Source: Aquila chrysaetos chrysaetos (Eukaryota; Chordata; Aves; Accipitriformes; Accipitridae). Taken from it: a DNA stretch of 64,000 nucleotides. The DNA lies in contig NC_044029.1 of the NCBI RefSeq assembly GCF_900496995.4, forward strand, positions 8,370,001-8,434,000. Direction: 5' to 3'. Positions 37,101 to 50,500 of this stretch are shown one piece after another. Position numbers and translations under genes: made by a program. The notes beneath the pieces are model-generated. The model was not told the DNA's origin and did no database searches. It saw nothing but the letters and a program-made list of their open reading frames with translations. The first letter of the stretch is position 1. Every line of letters starts with the position of its first letter.

Positions 37101-40100
37101 CCGAGGGAGTATTGGTGTGTGGAATTATATCAGTCCCAAACTTGGAGGAATTGGATTTGCAAGCTGCGTAGTAAGTTTTTAACATTAATTGTGTGGTTTG
37201 CTTTCAGTCTGTATGATTTAGTCTTTCTGTTTTGCTGCAGGGAAAGGCCACTGATTTGTAGCTGGGCATCAAGGTCAGTTTACAATGTTCTGGAAGATCT
37301 TAAAAGTTAAATTGGTACATTGAAAAATGTTGATATAGATGTGTCTGTAAAACCGGTCAACTTGCATTTGTGATTCTTTTGAAACTAGGAACTAGGGAAC
37401 AGAGTAGTCTTCTGGAGAAAAAAATGACTACAAAAGTATAGGTGTTACACATGATAAAATACAGAGAAAAGTGAAAATTTAGAAACTGTCAGGTACTCTA
37501 ATGGGGCAAGCCATTCAGTTCTTGTTCTGACATATTTTAGTTAAAATTACATTCAGTGGCTGATGTGCAGAAATATGCAGAAGTTCAGTAGGGATTTTTT
37601 TTTTTTTTTTTTAAATTTACAAATGTTGTTAATAAATGTAACTTTTTGATCTGTGTTTTCTTTCTTTATTTGTTTGTTTTTTTTAACAGGTGTGTTTCTT
37701 TGTGGCCCTGTACTACAATGTCATTATTGGATGGAGTCTGTTTTACTTTTCCCAGTCTTTTCAGCATCCATTACCATGGGACCAGTGTCCTTTGGTTAAA
37801 AATACATCTCATACGTGTAAGTCTATATTAATGTTCTTAAAAATCAAATAAAATATGTAAAATTTGAGATTTTCAAACAAAAAGGAGAAAAAATACAATT
37901 CAAAGAGATAATTGTGGGAAAAAGTGTTGTATGCAAAGCTGGTTTTCAATCTTAATAACATGTCATATTATAATACTTGGAAAAAATACAACAGAAACCT
38001 AATATAAGATAAATACACTGTATTTGGAAAGGATCATCACTGTCAACAGCATTTTCAAGAGTAATGGAACTAGGAGAGTACTATTTCGTGTGTTTCAGAA
38101 AAAAAAAATCTGATTTTTTTCTGATATTGATACTGCTTTTTATGCTTACTTGGTCAAAAACAAAGGTGGAACAAGGATATTTCTACATTTCAATTAGTAG
38201 GATACTTCCTGGCGAAAATCAAAAAGTGTTGCATTACTAACAAAGCAGAAAATGAAAACTGTAAACATTAATGAAATGCATGTGATAAAAGCATTGTTTG
38301 CTTTGTAAACCAATAGAAATGAGATACTTGGTCATTGGTTTGTTGCTATAATGAGATGGTCTCACATGGACATATTATACAACAGCATTAGAAGTTCCTT
38401 ATCCCTTGGTTTTGGTTATGTTGTAATAGTTACACACTTTGCATTATCCTTGCTGCTGAAATATGAAATATTTCTTTTATTTTCTTTTTATTTCAAATCC
38501 TAAATTTTTTTTAATTACATTTTGTGGGGTTTTTTTACCCCTTTAATAAAGAACATAACCAGGGACATTTGAAAAGTCGTATGACGTTTTTATAGTGTCT
38601 TTGCCAGAGTTGCTTGCTTCAGTTGTTTGAAATAATCAGTATTTGTGAATGCTGGCACACAGTCAAATTGACTGTATTCCACAAGCTATTGTGCATTAAT
38701 CGAGTCACAGTGGTTGTTTACATACCCTTATCCTGCCTAAATACTAAGATATAGTGTGTCAGCCTAACTTCAGCAGAGGTCACCTGAACTAAGTTTAAAC
38801 AAAGAAAGTTATTATATTTGGTAACAGTCAAATTGACGGTTTATTTCAGTGAAGGTCTGACACCTGTGTTGGGTTTCTTAAAATTAGTATATTTTTCCCT
38901 TCTTTTCATTAATTACCTCAACTCAGGACCTAGCTTAGAGATATGATTGATTGTCAGATATAAATAATTTATTAAAAAGTTAAGTAAATTTTTTTCTTCG
39001 AAGGATTCTTTCTATTTATATGTGCTGTATGTCTGGATGCACGCAGTTTCTGAAACTGTTTGGTAACGTGAGTAAAGCAGAATTACAGTATAATAAATCA
39101 CTTATGGAATACATCCAGCAACTTCCATTTAACATAGCTGTGTAGGAGCCTTTTTTTCCTTTTCTCATCACTTTGGTATCATTATGTTATTATTTTATCG
39201 TTTATAATAGTAATAAAGTGCCTGTTGATTTGAGTGTCATATCAAAGCCGATATAGTTGAGAATTTGTTTTCCGTGTATTTTCAAAATTGCGTTCAATTT
39301 CAGAGAGATACTTTCCATAGTATGTAAATCACAGTATCATATGTAGGTAATCTAATCTTACATGTGATAAATGGAATGTATGTCTTCATCTAGGCCTGCC
39401 TACTATTTAGTACTTAAGTGAAAAAAAAAAATTCTGCCTAGGACTCGGATTGACCATATGCAGAGGAATACAATATCCCAAAAGGGTGTTTTAAAAAGAT
39501 ATGTCCAGAACCTTTCACTGATAGCAGTCACTTTTTCTTTTAGACAATGTCTTAAGGCTCTTTGTGAGTTTAGTTTCTCAGTAAATGATGGTGGCACAAC
39601 TGCAAATATTAAGAATTGGTAGAACATTGTTATGAAATGTTGGGAAAATACTTCTGTCCTGAACTGATTCTTTACTTGCTAATATCTCTTGACAGTTGTG
39701 GAGCCAGAGTGTGAAAAAAGTTCTGCAACCACTTATTACTGGTACAGAGAAGCACTGAATATTTCCAGCTCTTTGTCAGAGAGTGGGGGTTTAAATTGGA
39801 AGATGACTATCTGCTTGCTGGCTGCCTGGGTCATGGTATGCCTAGCCATGATCAAAGGCATTCAGTCTTCAGGCAAAGTGAGTATACTGTTTCCCTAAAT
39901 GACAGTGTTTTGCTTCGAAACATTTCATGACATTTTTGTTCACCACACCTCTGCTTACTCTCTCATGAAGTCTGTAGGAGCAGGTTAGAAGCTGTGACTC
40001 ACCCCGTTATTTGTATAATCTCAAGTAGAGGAATGTTAGTAGTTAAGCATTAAAACTGTGGTAATTTTAGTGGGAATTGTAGTAATTTAGTGGGAATTGA

Positions 40101-43100
40101 GATCTGAAGAAGAATAATTTCTGTTCTCATCAACGTAACTGTTGCAAGTAACTGTACCTCAGCTTTATTGTGCAGCATAAGTCTGTGTGTTCTGAATGCC
40201 TAAGGAATTAGGTTTCCATGTATACTCACAGTATGTTTGCAGTGCACCCAGGCCCTCAAAATGCCTTGCCATTTTTCTTTTTATTGTTACTGTCATTGGT
40301 ATCCATGCTTCTGGCATGAACACAGCTGCTTTTCAGGATTTTGGATTGTTTCTTTTGACTAATGACTAACCATCCCTTTGCATCTGAGTGCGTCACCTTA
40401 TCTTCTTTCCTTTCCATGCAGCCAGCTGGATTGGCTAGTGAATGATTTGCTAGATCTGTTCATCTCGGTGGGATTTTCAGATGAAAAGTAATCTAATAGC
40501 AAAATTCATTGCTATTAAAAAGTTTGGCACTGAGGCGGAAATTTCTGTGACCTCTTTAGTGTAGTTCAGTTAAAGAAACAACTAGCAAGTTTAGTGAGAG
40601 AATCATTTTACTAAACTTTGAAGTACAGAATAGATTTGCTTTTCAATGATGAAGCATGAAAGATCGTATTTGATTACTAATTTTTTTTTGTTGTTTTGGC
40701 AGTAAGCATTACTTAGTGATTTGAATCCATTGGTTATGTACTTTCCATTGACTCTTGTCTTCCCTCCTTCTGAAGACAGAATGAGTTTCTTTTCATGCTG
40801 CATATCTTTACCGTACTATGTACTTTAATTAAAGTGCATTTGTAAAATGAAGCATTTCTAAAACAGTCTGCTTCTGTCCTTGTCATCTCATTGAATTCAC
40901 ACTGAATTTCCCTGGGAGCACAGCAGTGTGTTAACAGTTAGTGAACACAATGGCAACCGTATTGTTTTAATACAATACAGAATTTATTTGAGAGTCATGT
41001 GATTTTGCTTTCTTCTGCAGAGACAAGAGGAATGGGAAGAGTGCTGCATATTTCTTAGAGCATATGATTATCAATTCAGATATATATCCAAAAGATACCG
41101 AGTAGTGAATGAAGCTATTGAAAATAAAGTCCCTGGATGTCATGTTAAATTTCTTCTTAATGTTTTCCAGATCATGTATTTTAGTTCCCTTTTTCCTTAT
41201 GTGGTACTTCTATGCTTTCTGATCAGAGGACTGCTCCTTAATGGGTCAGTGGATGGAATTCGTCACATGTTCACACCAAAGGTACGTGCTTAATTTCTGT
41301 TTGCAGTGTATTAAAGTTTCAGTGGCAATTTGACCATTTATGAATGCTCTCATTTAAGCTTATTGTCTTCATAGAACATTTGGCCATATTTCTGTTTGGT
41401 TAAACTTCAGAATTGTCGTTGACCTCAGTGGCACAATATCAAGCCCTAAGGTCCAAAGGTGCTAAGTGTTCCAAGGGTCTGTGTAGAGTTACCTCCCTTA
41501 GGTGAAGCGTTCCCAGAGTTAGATGCCTTTACAAAGCTAAGCAACTGAAAGTGCTATTTACAGGATTCAGGATATTTAGAGAGCTTCAGATACTAAAAAG
41601 AGAAGTGAATCTTAACTCTTACCATTCTCCAGGATTGAAATGCCTAGTTCTGGGATGTCACAGTGAAATGCCTTACCTTGAATGCTGTCATGGCTTTACA
41701 TAACTTGTCCCTTTTGAAAGAGGACAAATTTATTCCTTTTTAGAAATAAATTAATGCTGTTTACATAGTAGCCCGAAGTACAGGAGACCTGTTTTTAATA
41801 CTAAAGTAGTGTAAGTACTCACCAGGCTTTCCTTACTGTGTTTCTTATGGTTGTCATGCCAAGATAGCAGCAGGGCTAAGCATACATTTTTTACTGTTAA
41901 CATTTTTACTGGGAATGTGTCTCACAGAACTTCAGATTTTCTAACTATGGAGGCGAGAAGGGATGTTGCGAAACATTGTTTAGCCTGAAGATCTAAATTC
42001 TACGCACACCCATCTCAGATGCTTGTAACTGTTTCTGAATTGCAGGAACAGCATGTTTGAGTAGTCAGAGCCATACTCAGGAATGCATAATGCTGGGCTT
42101 CCTATTGTATTCTGAAATGGACTTTCCAACAAGTCCATTTCAGAATACAGTTGAGCAGAACAGGACTGATGTTTCGAAAATGAAAGCCAAATAATAAGAC
42201 GATTAAAATCAATGCACATAGTGGCTAATGCCAGATGACAGGGTGTTGTCAGTTGTTTTGATTCCAGGTGTTTTGAGCCTGTGGAGAACTGTCATCCTAT
42301 AAAAATGACCTTTGTTAGCTATCACATTCTTATTTCTTGCATTGTGATACGCAGTTGTGCTCTGCTTCACTTGCTGTCACTGCTTTAGAGAGCCGACGCT
42401 CTGCAGGACCTTGTAGGCTGCTCAGGCAAATTTGGGAAATCTGAGGAACAAAGTAATGTAATGCTTACTGATGAAGAGGAAGTCTATAGCAGAGATGGAA
42501 TACAGACCTCTTGAAGTTATAATTTGGTTTCTCAACCACAGTGTTAATCCTTTCTTTACTAGAGAAGTACCACTAGATACTGAGGGAAAGTAAACACTGA
42601 AACTCCCCTTGAATAGCAACACCTGTGTGCACTGTTCACTACTTCATCTTTCATGAGTTAGACCTAAAATAAGTTGCAGCTGATGCTTGCTTTATAGTTA
42701 TGTTACAACTTAATTATACAGTTGTTTCAAGTGTTCAGATAAATGATCTTGAAAGAAAAAACTTTTTTAATTTCTTCTACTGGTTTCCAGTTCTGTAGCT
42801 CAAAATTTAAGTCGTCATTTAAATTTGAGATTAGGAGGCCTGTATCTCACACACAGTATATGTGCATATAAACCTTCAAAAGTATTTTCATTATGATCTC
42901 TGATTGTTTCTGTACTTGAGCACTGATTTGGACTGTAGGTTCGTATGAAACTACCTGAAGGAATTCAGACTCCCCACCTGTTGTTGTTTCCATTTGCTCC
43001 ATTGTGCTAACAGTTTATTTGGGTAGGCAGACTGTAAAAAGGATTGCTGAACTGATCTAGGTTGAAAATTATCCAGGTACATGGACATGAGAGGAGAGGG

Positions 43101-44482
43101 GGAAACATCTTTTCAGCCTCGATAAGTTCAGCAAACGACCATATTTTGACCAGGGATGATCACAACACATTCCCACAGAAGAGCTGTGTCAGCACAGCAG
43201 AGAACTGGCACACATCAGTGCAGGTGTGAGAGCACAGGGCTAGTGAAGAAGGGGAGAATTTCTCTGTTTGGCATGGTTGATGAACAAAGCAGAAATTCTA
43301 AATAATAATCTTAATGAAAAACCTAAAGAAAGGTATATGAAAAGCCTGCTCAAGTCAACTACTGCAATGAAACTGTAGGACTGTATGAAGGTTAAATACA
43401 GAGGCCCCAAAATTTTACAGAAAATATGTTACAATAGCAAATCAATTACAAGTTTATTTTGAAATTCTAGGCAAGGTGTATCTGAGAACGTACTACCTTT
43501 GATGATACCAAACTTGCAGAAAGCGAGAAGTGTTTCGATACTTGAAGCATTTACAGATTTGGTCAAATTAAGACTGTTCCTCGAGCTCACTCTAGTGGAG
43601 AAGCTCTAGCATGACCGTGTGATACAGGCAATAGCTACTTGTGCATTGTAATTACAACAAAAATTATAAGTCAGGAACGAGTTTATTGTCATAAACACCC
43701 CCCTCCCCCCAATATATTGTATTTTAGCTATATATAAATGAATAAAGAAGGTATCTGCTACCTATCTATAACAAATATACCTTTATGGGGAACTGGAAAA
43801 TTTTTCAAAATTTTTTCATAACAATAGCAAATTTTTTTCCTCAGAGTGAGACAGTCAGTCTAATGATGCTGGCATCTATGCTGATGCTTGTTAGTTTTAC
43901 TGTTTTCGATAAGCCTAGGGTTTAAAAAAAAAAAAAAAATCACATCCACAGGTGTAAGGTCTTTTCACTGTCAAAAATGAATGGAGGCCCTGAATCAACT
44001 TGAGAAAATCTAATGTTTAAATTACACATGTACTTCTTTTATGATTCAGTATCTAGAAAAATCTGCGGTAGACAGATGATGACTTATAACTTTGTAACAA
44101 AGATATTTCTTGAAATATGGTCATCTGAATGAACAATACAGTTCAATTTTTTGATAAAAGGCTTAGTTGTCCCTCAGATATATGACCCATTTAACTTAGG
44201 GTAAGTTCAAGGCACCTGGCTTAAGGGAGATTTGACTCGTGGACTATACAGACTGTGGTGGCCAGTGTTTATTTCATGTGTTGCATTTTGCTTTACATAT
44301 TTGCACGTAATAGAATTCCATATAAGCATATGTATCTCATGTTCACTTTTTATTTTGAAGAGTAACAGCAAAGCAACTTTTAACATACTTATTGCATTTA
44401 CAAGAGGATTGATCATCCCAAAATACATCTGAATTCTAACAACTGTCAATACATACACTGTAAAAAAAAAGACAGTAAATAC

Positions 44483-44518
<36 letters not shown>

Positions 44519-47500
44519 GTCCTCTCTTATTTCTCATTATCATATAGCTCTGGTACACTCTCATTGTTGGGAACATACTGTATAGCATGTTTCTCTTTAA
44601 GGATTATATCGTAAAATAAGTAGAAATTCTGGCCATAAGTTTGCTCAACTTTAGGTGTCACACTCAGCTTTCATTTTATCATGATGAAAATAAATTTGTA
44701 GTGGAGAATTAGCATTTTATGATGTAGGTTGTATTCCTGTTTTTTTTTCTGTTGTCTTTTCATATAATAGAAATGCATTTTATAGCTGACATATATTATA
44801 TCTAATTTCAAACAGCTTGAAATTATGCTGGAGCCCAAGGTCTGGAGAGAAGCTGCTACTCAGGTGTTCTTTGCCTTAGGGCTTGGATTTGGTGGAGTCA
44901 TTGCCTTTTCAAGCTACAACAAGAGAGACAACAACTGCCATTTTGATGCTGTACTGGTGTCCTTCATCAATTTTTTCACTTCTGTGCTGGCAACTTTGGT
45001 GGTGTTTGCAGTTCTGGGCTTCAAAGCAAATATCATAAATGAAAAATGTGTTATCCAGTATGAATATCCATTTCTTTTTTTATTACTATTATTTTTATGG
45101 TATATTTCATTTATGAATTAACACAGATCACTGAGTTTGATTTCTCTGTTTTATTGTGTTTTACAGAAATTCAGAGAAGATTTTAAAACTTTTGAAAATA
45201 GGCAATCTGAGCCAGGATATGATCCCACATCATATCAATTTCTCAAGCATTACAGCAGAAGATTACAATTTAGTTTATGACATTATTCAGAAAGTTAAAG
45301 AAGAAGAGTTTGATTCTCTTGGTCTGAAATCTTGTCAAATTGAAGATGAACTTAACAAGGTGAGAGTAATAAGTCTTAAATATAAAGGTTATGAACAGAT
45401 GAATATTCGTAAGCCTGAAATAAACTGTGAAGTATACTTACACAGAGTATCAGTACAGTCTACCTATGAGCAGTGCACCTATAGAGATCCATATGAAAAC
45501 ATGGTTCTGTGCAGGGTTGCTATTCCAGCTCACCTGAGGACTTTTGGGTCTGATGTCTTCATACAGTCTTCACTGATCTATAATACATTTTGATCATTAT
45601 ATTGCTCTCCTCAGGAGGTGGTAAGTTTTTAAAGTTCTGGTTTTTAGAAGAGTTGAGCATGAGGATTTTTCCAAATACTAAACAGAGGTGTACCTATTCA
45701 ACGTCTCAAACTATGATGTCTTCCAATGTTAAGATACAATTATTAAATATAAATACTACTTCACTAGAAAGTAAGAAAGTTATTCTTTACTTACTAGATA
45801 ATTATTTGATGAATATCATCCTGTTTTGAAATCTTTACAGTAAGCCAGATCTGTAAAAGAAAAGACATTTTTCTAGCTATTTCACAGGGACTCCCAGTTT
45901 TAAACACTGACCTTTATATAGTTGCACCAGCATCTGAAACTAAAATGTCAAATCAGTAACTTAGACATTAAAAGTTTCTGTACTATTCCTGCCATTTAAA
46001 TTTGAAACAGTAGGTATAGAAATGGAAGTCCTTTGTATACTTACTGGAGAAAACAGAGTGTATTTTGTAGCAGTCCTGTATAATAGATCTCATGCAAAAT
46101 TATCAATGAAGGGGAGAAAGAAGTTCTGACTGGGCACAAGAGGAAAATTTTTCACAATGAGAACAATCGGCCATTGGAATAATCTCTGCAGGGAAGTGGT
46201 GGATTCCCCAACATTGGACCCTTTTAAGATTTGGATTGCCAAAAAAGGTTGGACCAGATGATCCTTGAGGTACCTTCCAACCTGGTATTCTATGATTCTA
46301 TGAAAGAAGTGTGTTGTTAATATCAATCAACTTACAGATTCTCAGCCAAATCCAATATTTCAGTAAATAGTATTAATTAAGTTTGCAGGCTCGGAAGAAT
46401 CACATATTAGATAGCAGCTTCCCACTCTACTCTGCCTTCAAGATGTAATCAATGACATTGCATGAACACAAAGTCAGACTGTCACACTACAAAAAAATAC
46501 TGTCCATGAATAATAATGTGAATTTTTTTCTCACTGACAGACGGTTCAAGGAACTGGTTTAGCTTTTATCGCCTTTACAGAAGCAATGACCCACTTTCCT
46601 GCTTCTCCCTTCTGGTCAGTCATGTTCTTCCTCATGTTGGTAAATTTGGGACTTGGAAGTATGTTTGGAACCATTGAAGGCATCATCACACCCATTGTTG
46701 ATACCTTCAAAGTCAGGAAAGAAATTCTTACTGGTGAGTGGCACAAACTTTATTTCCTCACTAGAGCAGTAAGCTAATTTTTTTTTTTTTTTTTTGGAGA
46801 GCATGAAGTCTTGTTTTTTGACATGAAAGTTTTCAGTGCTGACATTTTACAGAGCAGTAAATCACTGTATTTCAGACTGTACTTCCATGCACAGGCATAT
46901 TAACATCTGAAAGTAAAACCTTTTCCTGTATGTTACAAGAGCAGGAACATCCTAGAACTTAAATTTTAATGGAGGATTTTTGTTACAGGTTACTGTATGG
47001 TCAGTCCTTCTGAGTTCTTCCAGAATACTTTCCTTTCCAGCCTGTGTCACACATCAGGGAAACAAAGGAAAATGAAGGAAAGAAAATACATTGCAAATTA
47101 CTACAAATTATTCCTAAGTAGGGCAAATTAAATCTTAATTTACAATTAAACGTTTATTATGTTAAAAATCAGTAAGTTACTCTCTGGAAGAACATATTTT
47201 CCCAGTTGAATGTGGAAAGGGTGTAAAACAAGATGTCTTTTTTATTTTGTTTAAATGCCCAAACCTATTTAAAGTGTAGCCTGTTCATGTAGGTGTGATG
47301 ATCTTGTAGCAATTTCTCTTTTTGAGATAGAACATCAGTACAAAGTGTGAAAGTTAGGTTTCCGAAAATCCTCAGGACAGCTTCAAGGGACTTGATGTGT
47401 TATGCACAAATTCAGATTTTGTATCAATACCTGTGACAGGAGGGATAGAAAATAAAAAATATAGTAAGCTGCTTTAGCATTATCTAACTCTATGAAGGAA

Positions 47501-50500
47501 ATAAAAATATATTTTATAAGAGTTTACCCTGTGATGCAGCAGAGCACTGCATTTTCCTGACTGCTTTTCTTGACGTACTTAGGTAATAAGTAGTATTTAA
47601 CAGAAAACATGTATTTTTTTGCTTTCCTAGCTCTAAGAATAAAATTCTTCGTAAAGATAAATCAACTGATTTTTCAGAAGTCCTAACCCATTGGGCACTT
47701 GTTTGGGTTTTTTGAGGTTTTTTTAATCAGCTCTTAAATTCTTACTGAATAACCACTTTAGAAATTAGCTGTTCTTCCTAAGTATATATGCAAATACTAT
47801 GATATATCGTCATTACTTCTGTAGTAATGGAGCATTTTACAGTAATTCCTTGTTACTGCATTTGACAAAAAAACCTATTAAGATAAAGGAATATTCAGGA
47901 ACTGCCTTTCTCTTGTAATTTTTTTGAGTGGTATGCATGCATGATTTTTGCTAAACTCAGTTGTACTCAAAGGATTACAACTTGATGTGGTGTTTTTATA
48001 ATTAACTTATAAAATTGAAATGCCTGGGTTATACTTCATGCAGTATCAGTGGGATTTAACAAGGATTATGCCTGCACTGGAGTTTGTGCTTAAAACCCAC
48101 AAATCTTCAATTTTTACAGAAGTGATGAGCATGTTTGCAACTTTTTGCACTATGGTTCCGGTTCAGTCTGTCTTGAGTTCAGGGAAACCAACTCATATGC
48201 TTAAAGTTATTTTGCGTTCCAGTATTTCCAAGTAGGAGTCTGCATGTGTATGTGCTGAGTTATGGGCATACCTGCCAGAGCGTTAGTTTACAACTAAAGA
48301 TACATGTTTTTGGGGTGTAATGGGAAGATACAATGAGAGAACATAAGAATAGCAAGGATTTCTAAATTCACATACACACCGTTCTGGTGGTCTAATTCTT
48401 TTCTCAGCGTTAGTAATAAAACTCTGTGAAAAATGAGACTTGGGTCGAGGAGTTTTTATCTGTGTTCTTTTGGTTTTGTTATCTTGCATTAGGAATTCAC
48501 ATCGATTTGTAATGATCTCTTTAATTCTATGGATTTCTATTCTCTGAAAGTCATTGTAACAATAGTTCCTACAAGGTTGAAAAAAGTGATTGGTCTTCTA
48601 CCACAGTATTTTTAAAAGTGTCATTGTCTTCCTTTCACTACTGTAATCAATACTAATTGATTATCTGGGATTTATGCAATGGGTATATTCTGTAAGGATA
48701 TTTTATATTTTTGGCTCAGATTCATTTCGCCTAATTTTAGACTGCTTAGGTATATCATTAGCCTAAGTTCCCAGGGTGGGGGGGATGGGGGGGGCACTTT
48801 AAGTGGGAGAATCAGTCTTACTGGTGCTCAACATACAATTGATTTAACAATTTATTGACATTTTACTTATTTTATGGCTACTTAGGCATTCAGTCCTATT
48901 CTCGATGAATTTAGTAGGAAAAAAATTGTTTTGAGAATCATTGTGCAGGATCAAGCATTCAAGAAATATATTTCAGGTTGTCCCTAAACAAAAGAAGGGG
49001 TAGAAATGTTGTTGCTTAGTGCACTAATACATTTAGACAGATCTTAATGGAACTGCATGCTGTGAATGATCTTTTAGGGGAAGTCTAGTCAGCCTTTATA
49101 TTTTTAGACTCTTAGTCTGAAACTTTGCTTCTTTTCACATCTAAATTCCAAAAAGTGATCTAGTGACCAAGTAACATGATGTATGACGTTTAGGTTACCA
49201 GTTCTGTTTATTTTAGCCTTGCATTCACATCAAGTTAAAAGTTTAATGAGAAATAGTCACTTGATTAATCTCTGCTGCTTAATCACGACTGCTGTAATAT
49301 GGCAATTCCAGTAATTATAATTTTATAACTTTTCTGTTATGTAGGGAATAGGTGGGATTTCTAGTATTCTTAAAATTGAGACCCCCCTAAAAAGTAAAAT
49401 GTTATCAACTTTGTTTATATGAAATAATGTGCTAAAGCAGATCTTTGCTATTTTGAACTCTCTTTATTTCCTCTTTGTCTATGGAACTTTGTTAGAATTA
49501 CAGCTCACATTTCTGTCCTTTATTCCAGTCATCTGCTGCTTGGTAGCATTTTTTATTGGCCTGATCTTTGTGCAGCGCTCTGGAAATTATTTCGTGACGA
49601 TGTTTGATGACTACTCAGCTACTCTGCCCCTGCTTATTGTGGTCATTTTGGAGAATATTGCAGTCACCCGAATTTATGGAATAGACAAGTAAGTGAAGGA
49701 AATGTATCTCCCTGTCCATATTAACAGTATTCATTCCAATAATTATTACTATATTAGTTATATTGCCCTAAGTATTTGCAATGTACACATAAATACAAGT
49801 AAGTAGAAAGTGAGTCAATCTGGACATGAATCTTGTCTGTTTTTAAGAACAGGTTTGGAGCAAGATATACTGCATCAGGACAGTGTAGTGAAACCCAAGC
49901 AGCGATTGCAACAGATCCAAAGAGAGGAGTATGCAGTAAAAGATGTGAAATTAGAGAGTTAGAAAGGAGGCTGGATATGCAAGTATGAGAAATTTTTATA
50001 TTGAAATAGGACAGCAAGAGGAAGATTTCAAGAAGTAATAACCATCTAAGCATCAGTTGAGGATGAGTATTCTGAACGGATCTGCAGTATTCCAGGCAGC
50101 CTGAGAAAGGAACAAAGCAAACTAATGGCAGTAACAATAAGAAAGTTTTGGTTTATGAACTAGATTTAGTTTGGGGTGTTGTAGCAATTAATTGTTCTTT
50201 GCATTAGTTGTGAGAGAGGAAATAGAGGAAATGATAGCAAAGAACAGGGTCAAAATTTACCTGGAAGCAGCACAGTTGACAGTGAAGTTAAGTGACCTTC
50301 TATCAGTGATGGCTGAAGAGAAAAGACAATCAAGTCCCTCTAATTTTTTTACATCTTATGAATGAAATTACCAGAATGTGTTCACTAAGCGAGATCAATG
50401 TGTGCCACACTTAAGGAATAGGAGAGTTTGTACAAAAAAAAATAACATTTTTGCATCCACAGATAAAACAGAGTATGCTATACCGGCATGTTGAAGTAAT

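Larger units (their letters stand above)
41282..44815 (+). other. SLC6A15: SLC6A15 intron 6 (3.5 kb)
   Basis: AT-rich intron containing the near-perfect hairpin at 42.1 kb, an A16 run (43924-43939) and an A29 run (44486-44514). No exon or recognised transposon beyond these. Confidence 0.9.

Noticed and set aside
37005..37310. 101-codon frame overlapping exon 3
   Set aside because: It is in a different frame from the conserved exon 3 product and is a shadow.
41400..41620. Segment with repeat-like wording in intron 6 (CCTAAGGTCC, GGTGCTAAGTG)
   Set aside because: It vaguely resembles an old interspersed repeat, but no family could be named, so no feature was called.
46090..46326. 78-codon minus-strand frame at the intron 8 CR1 tail
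   Set aside because: Antisense of a non-coding CR1 3' end, so not a gene.
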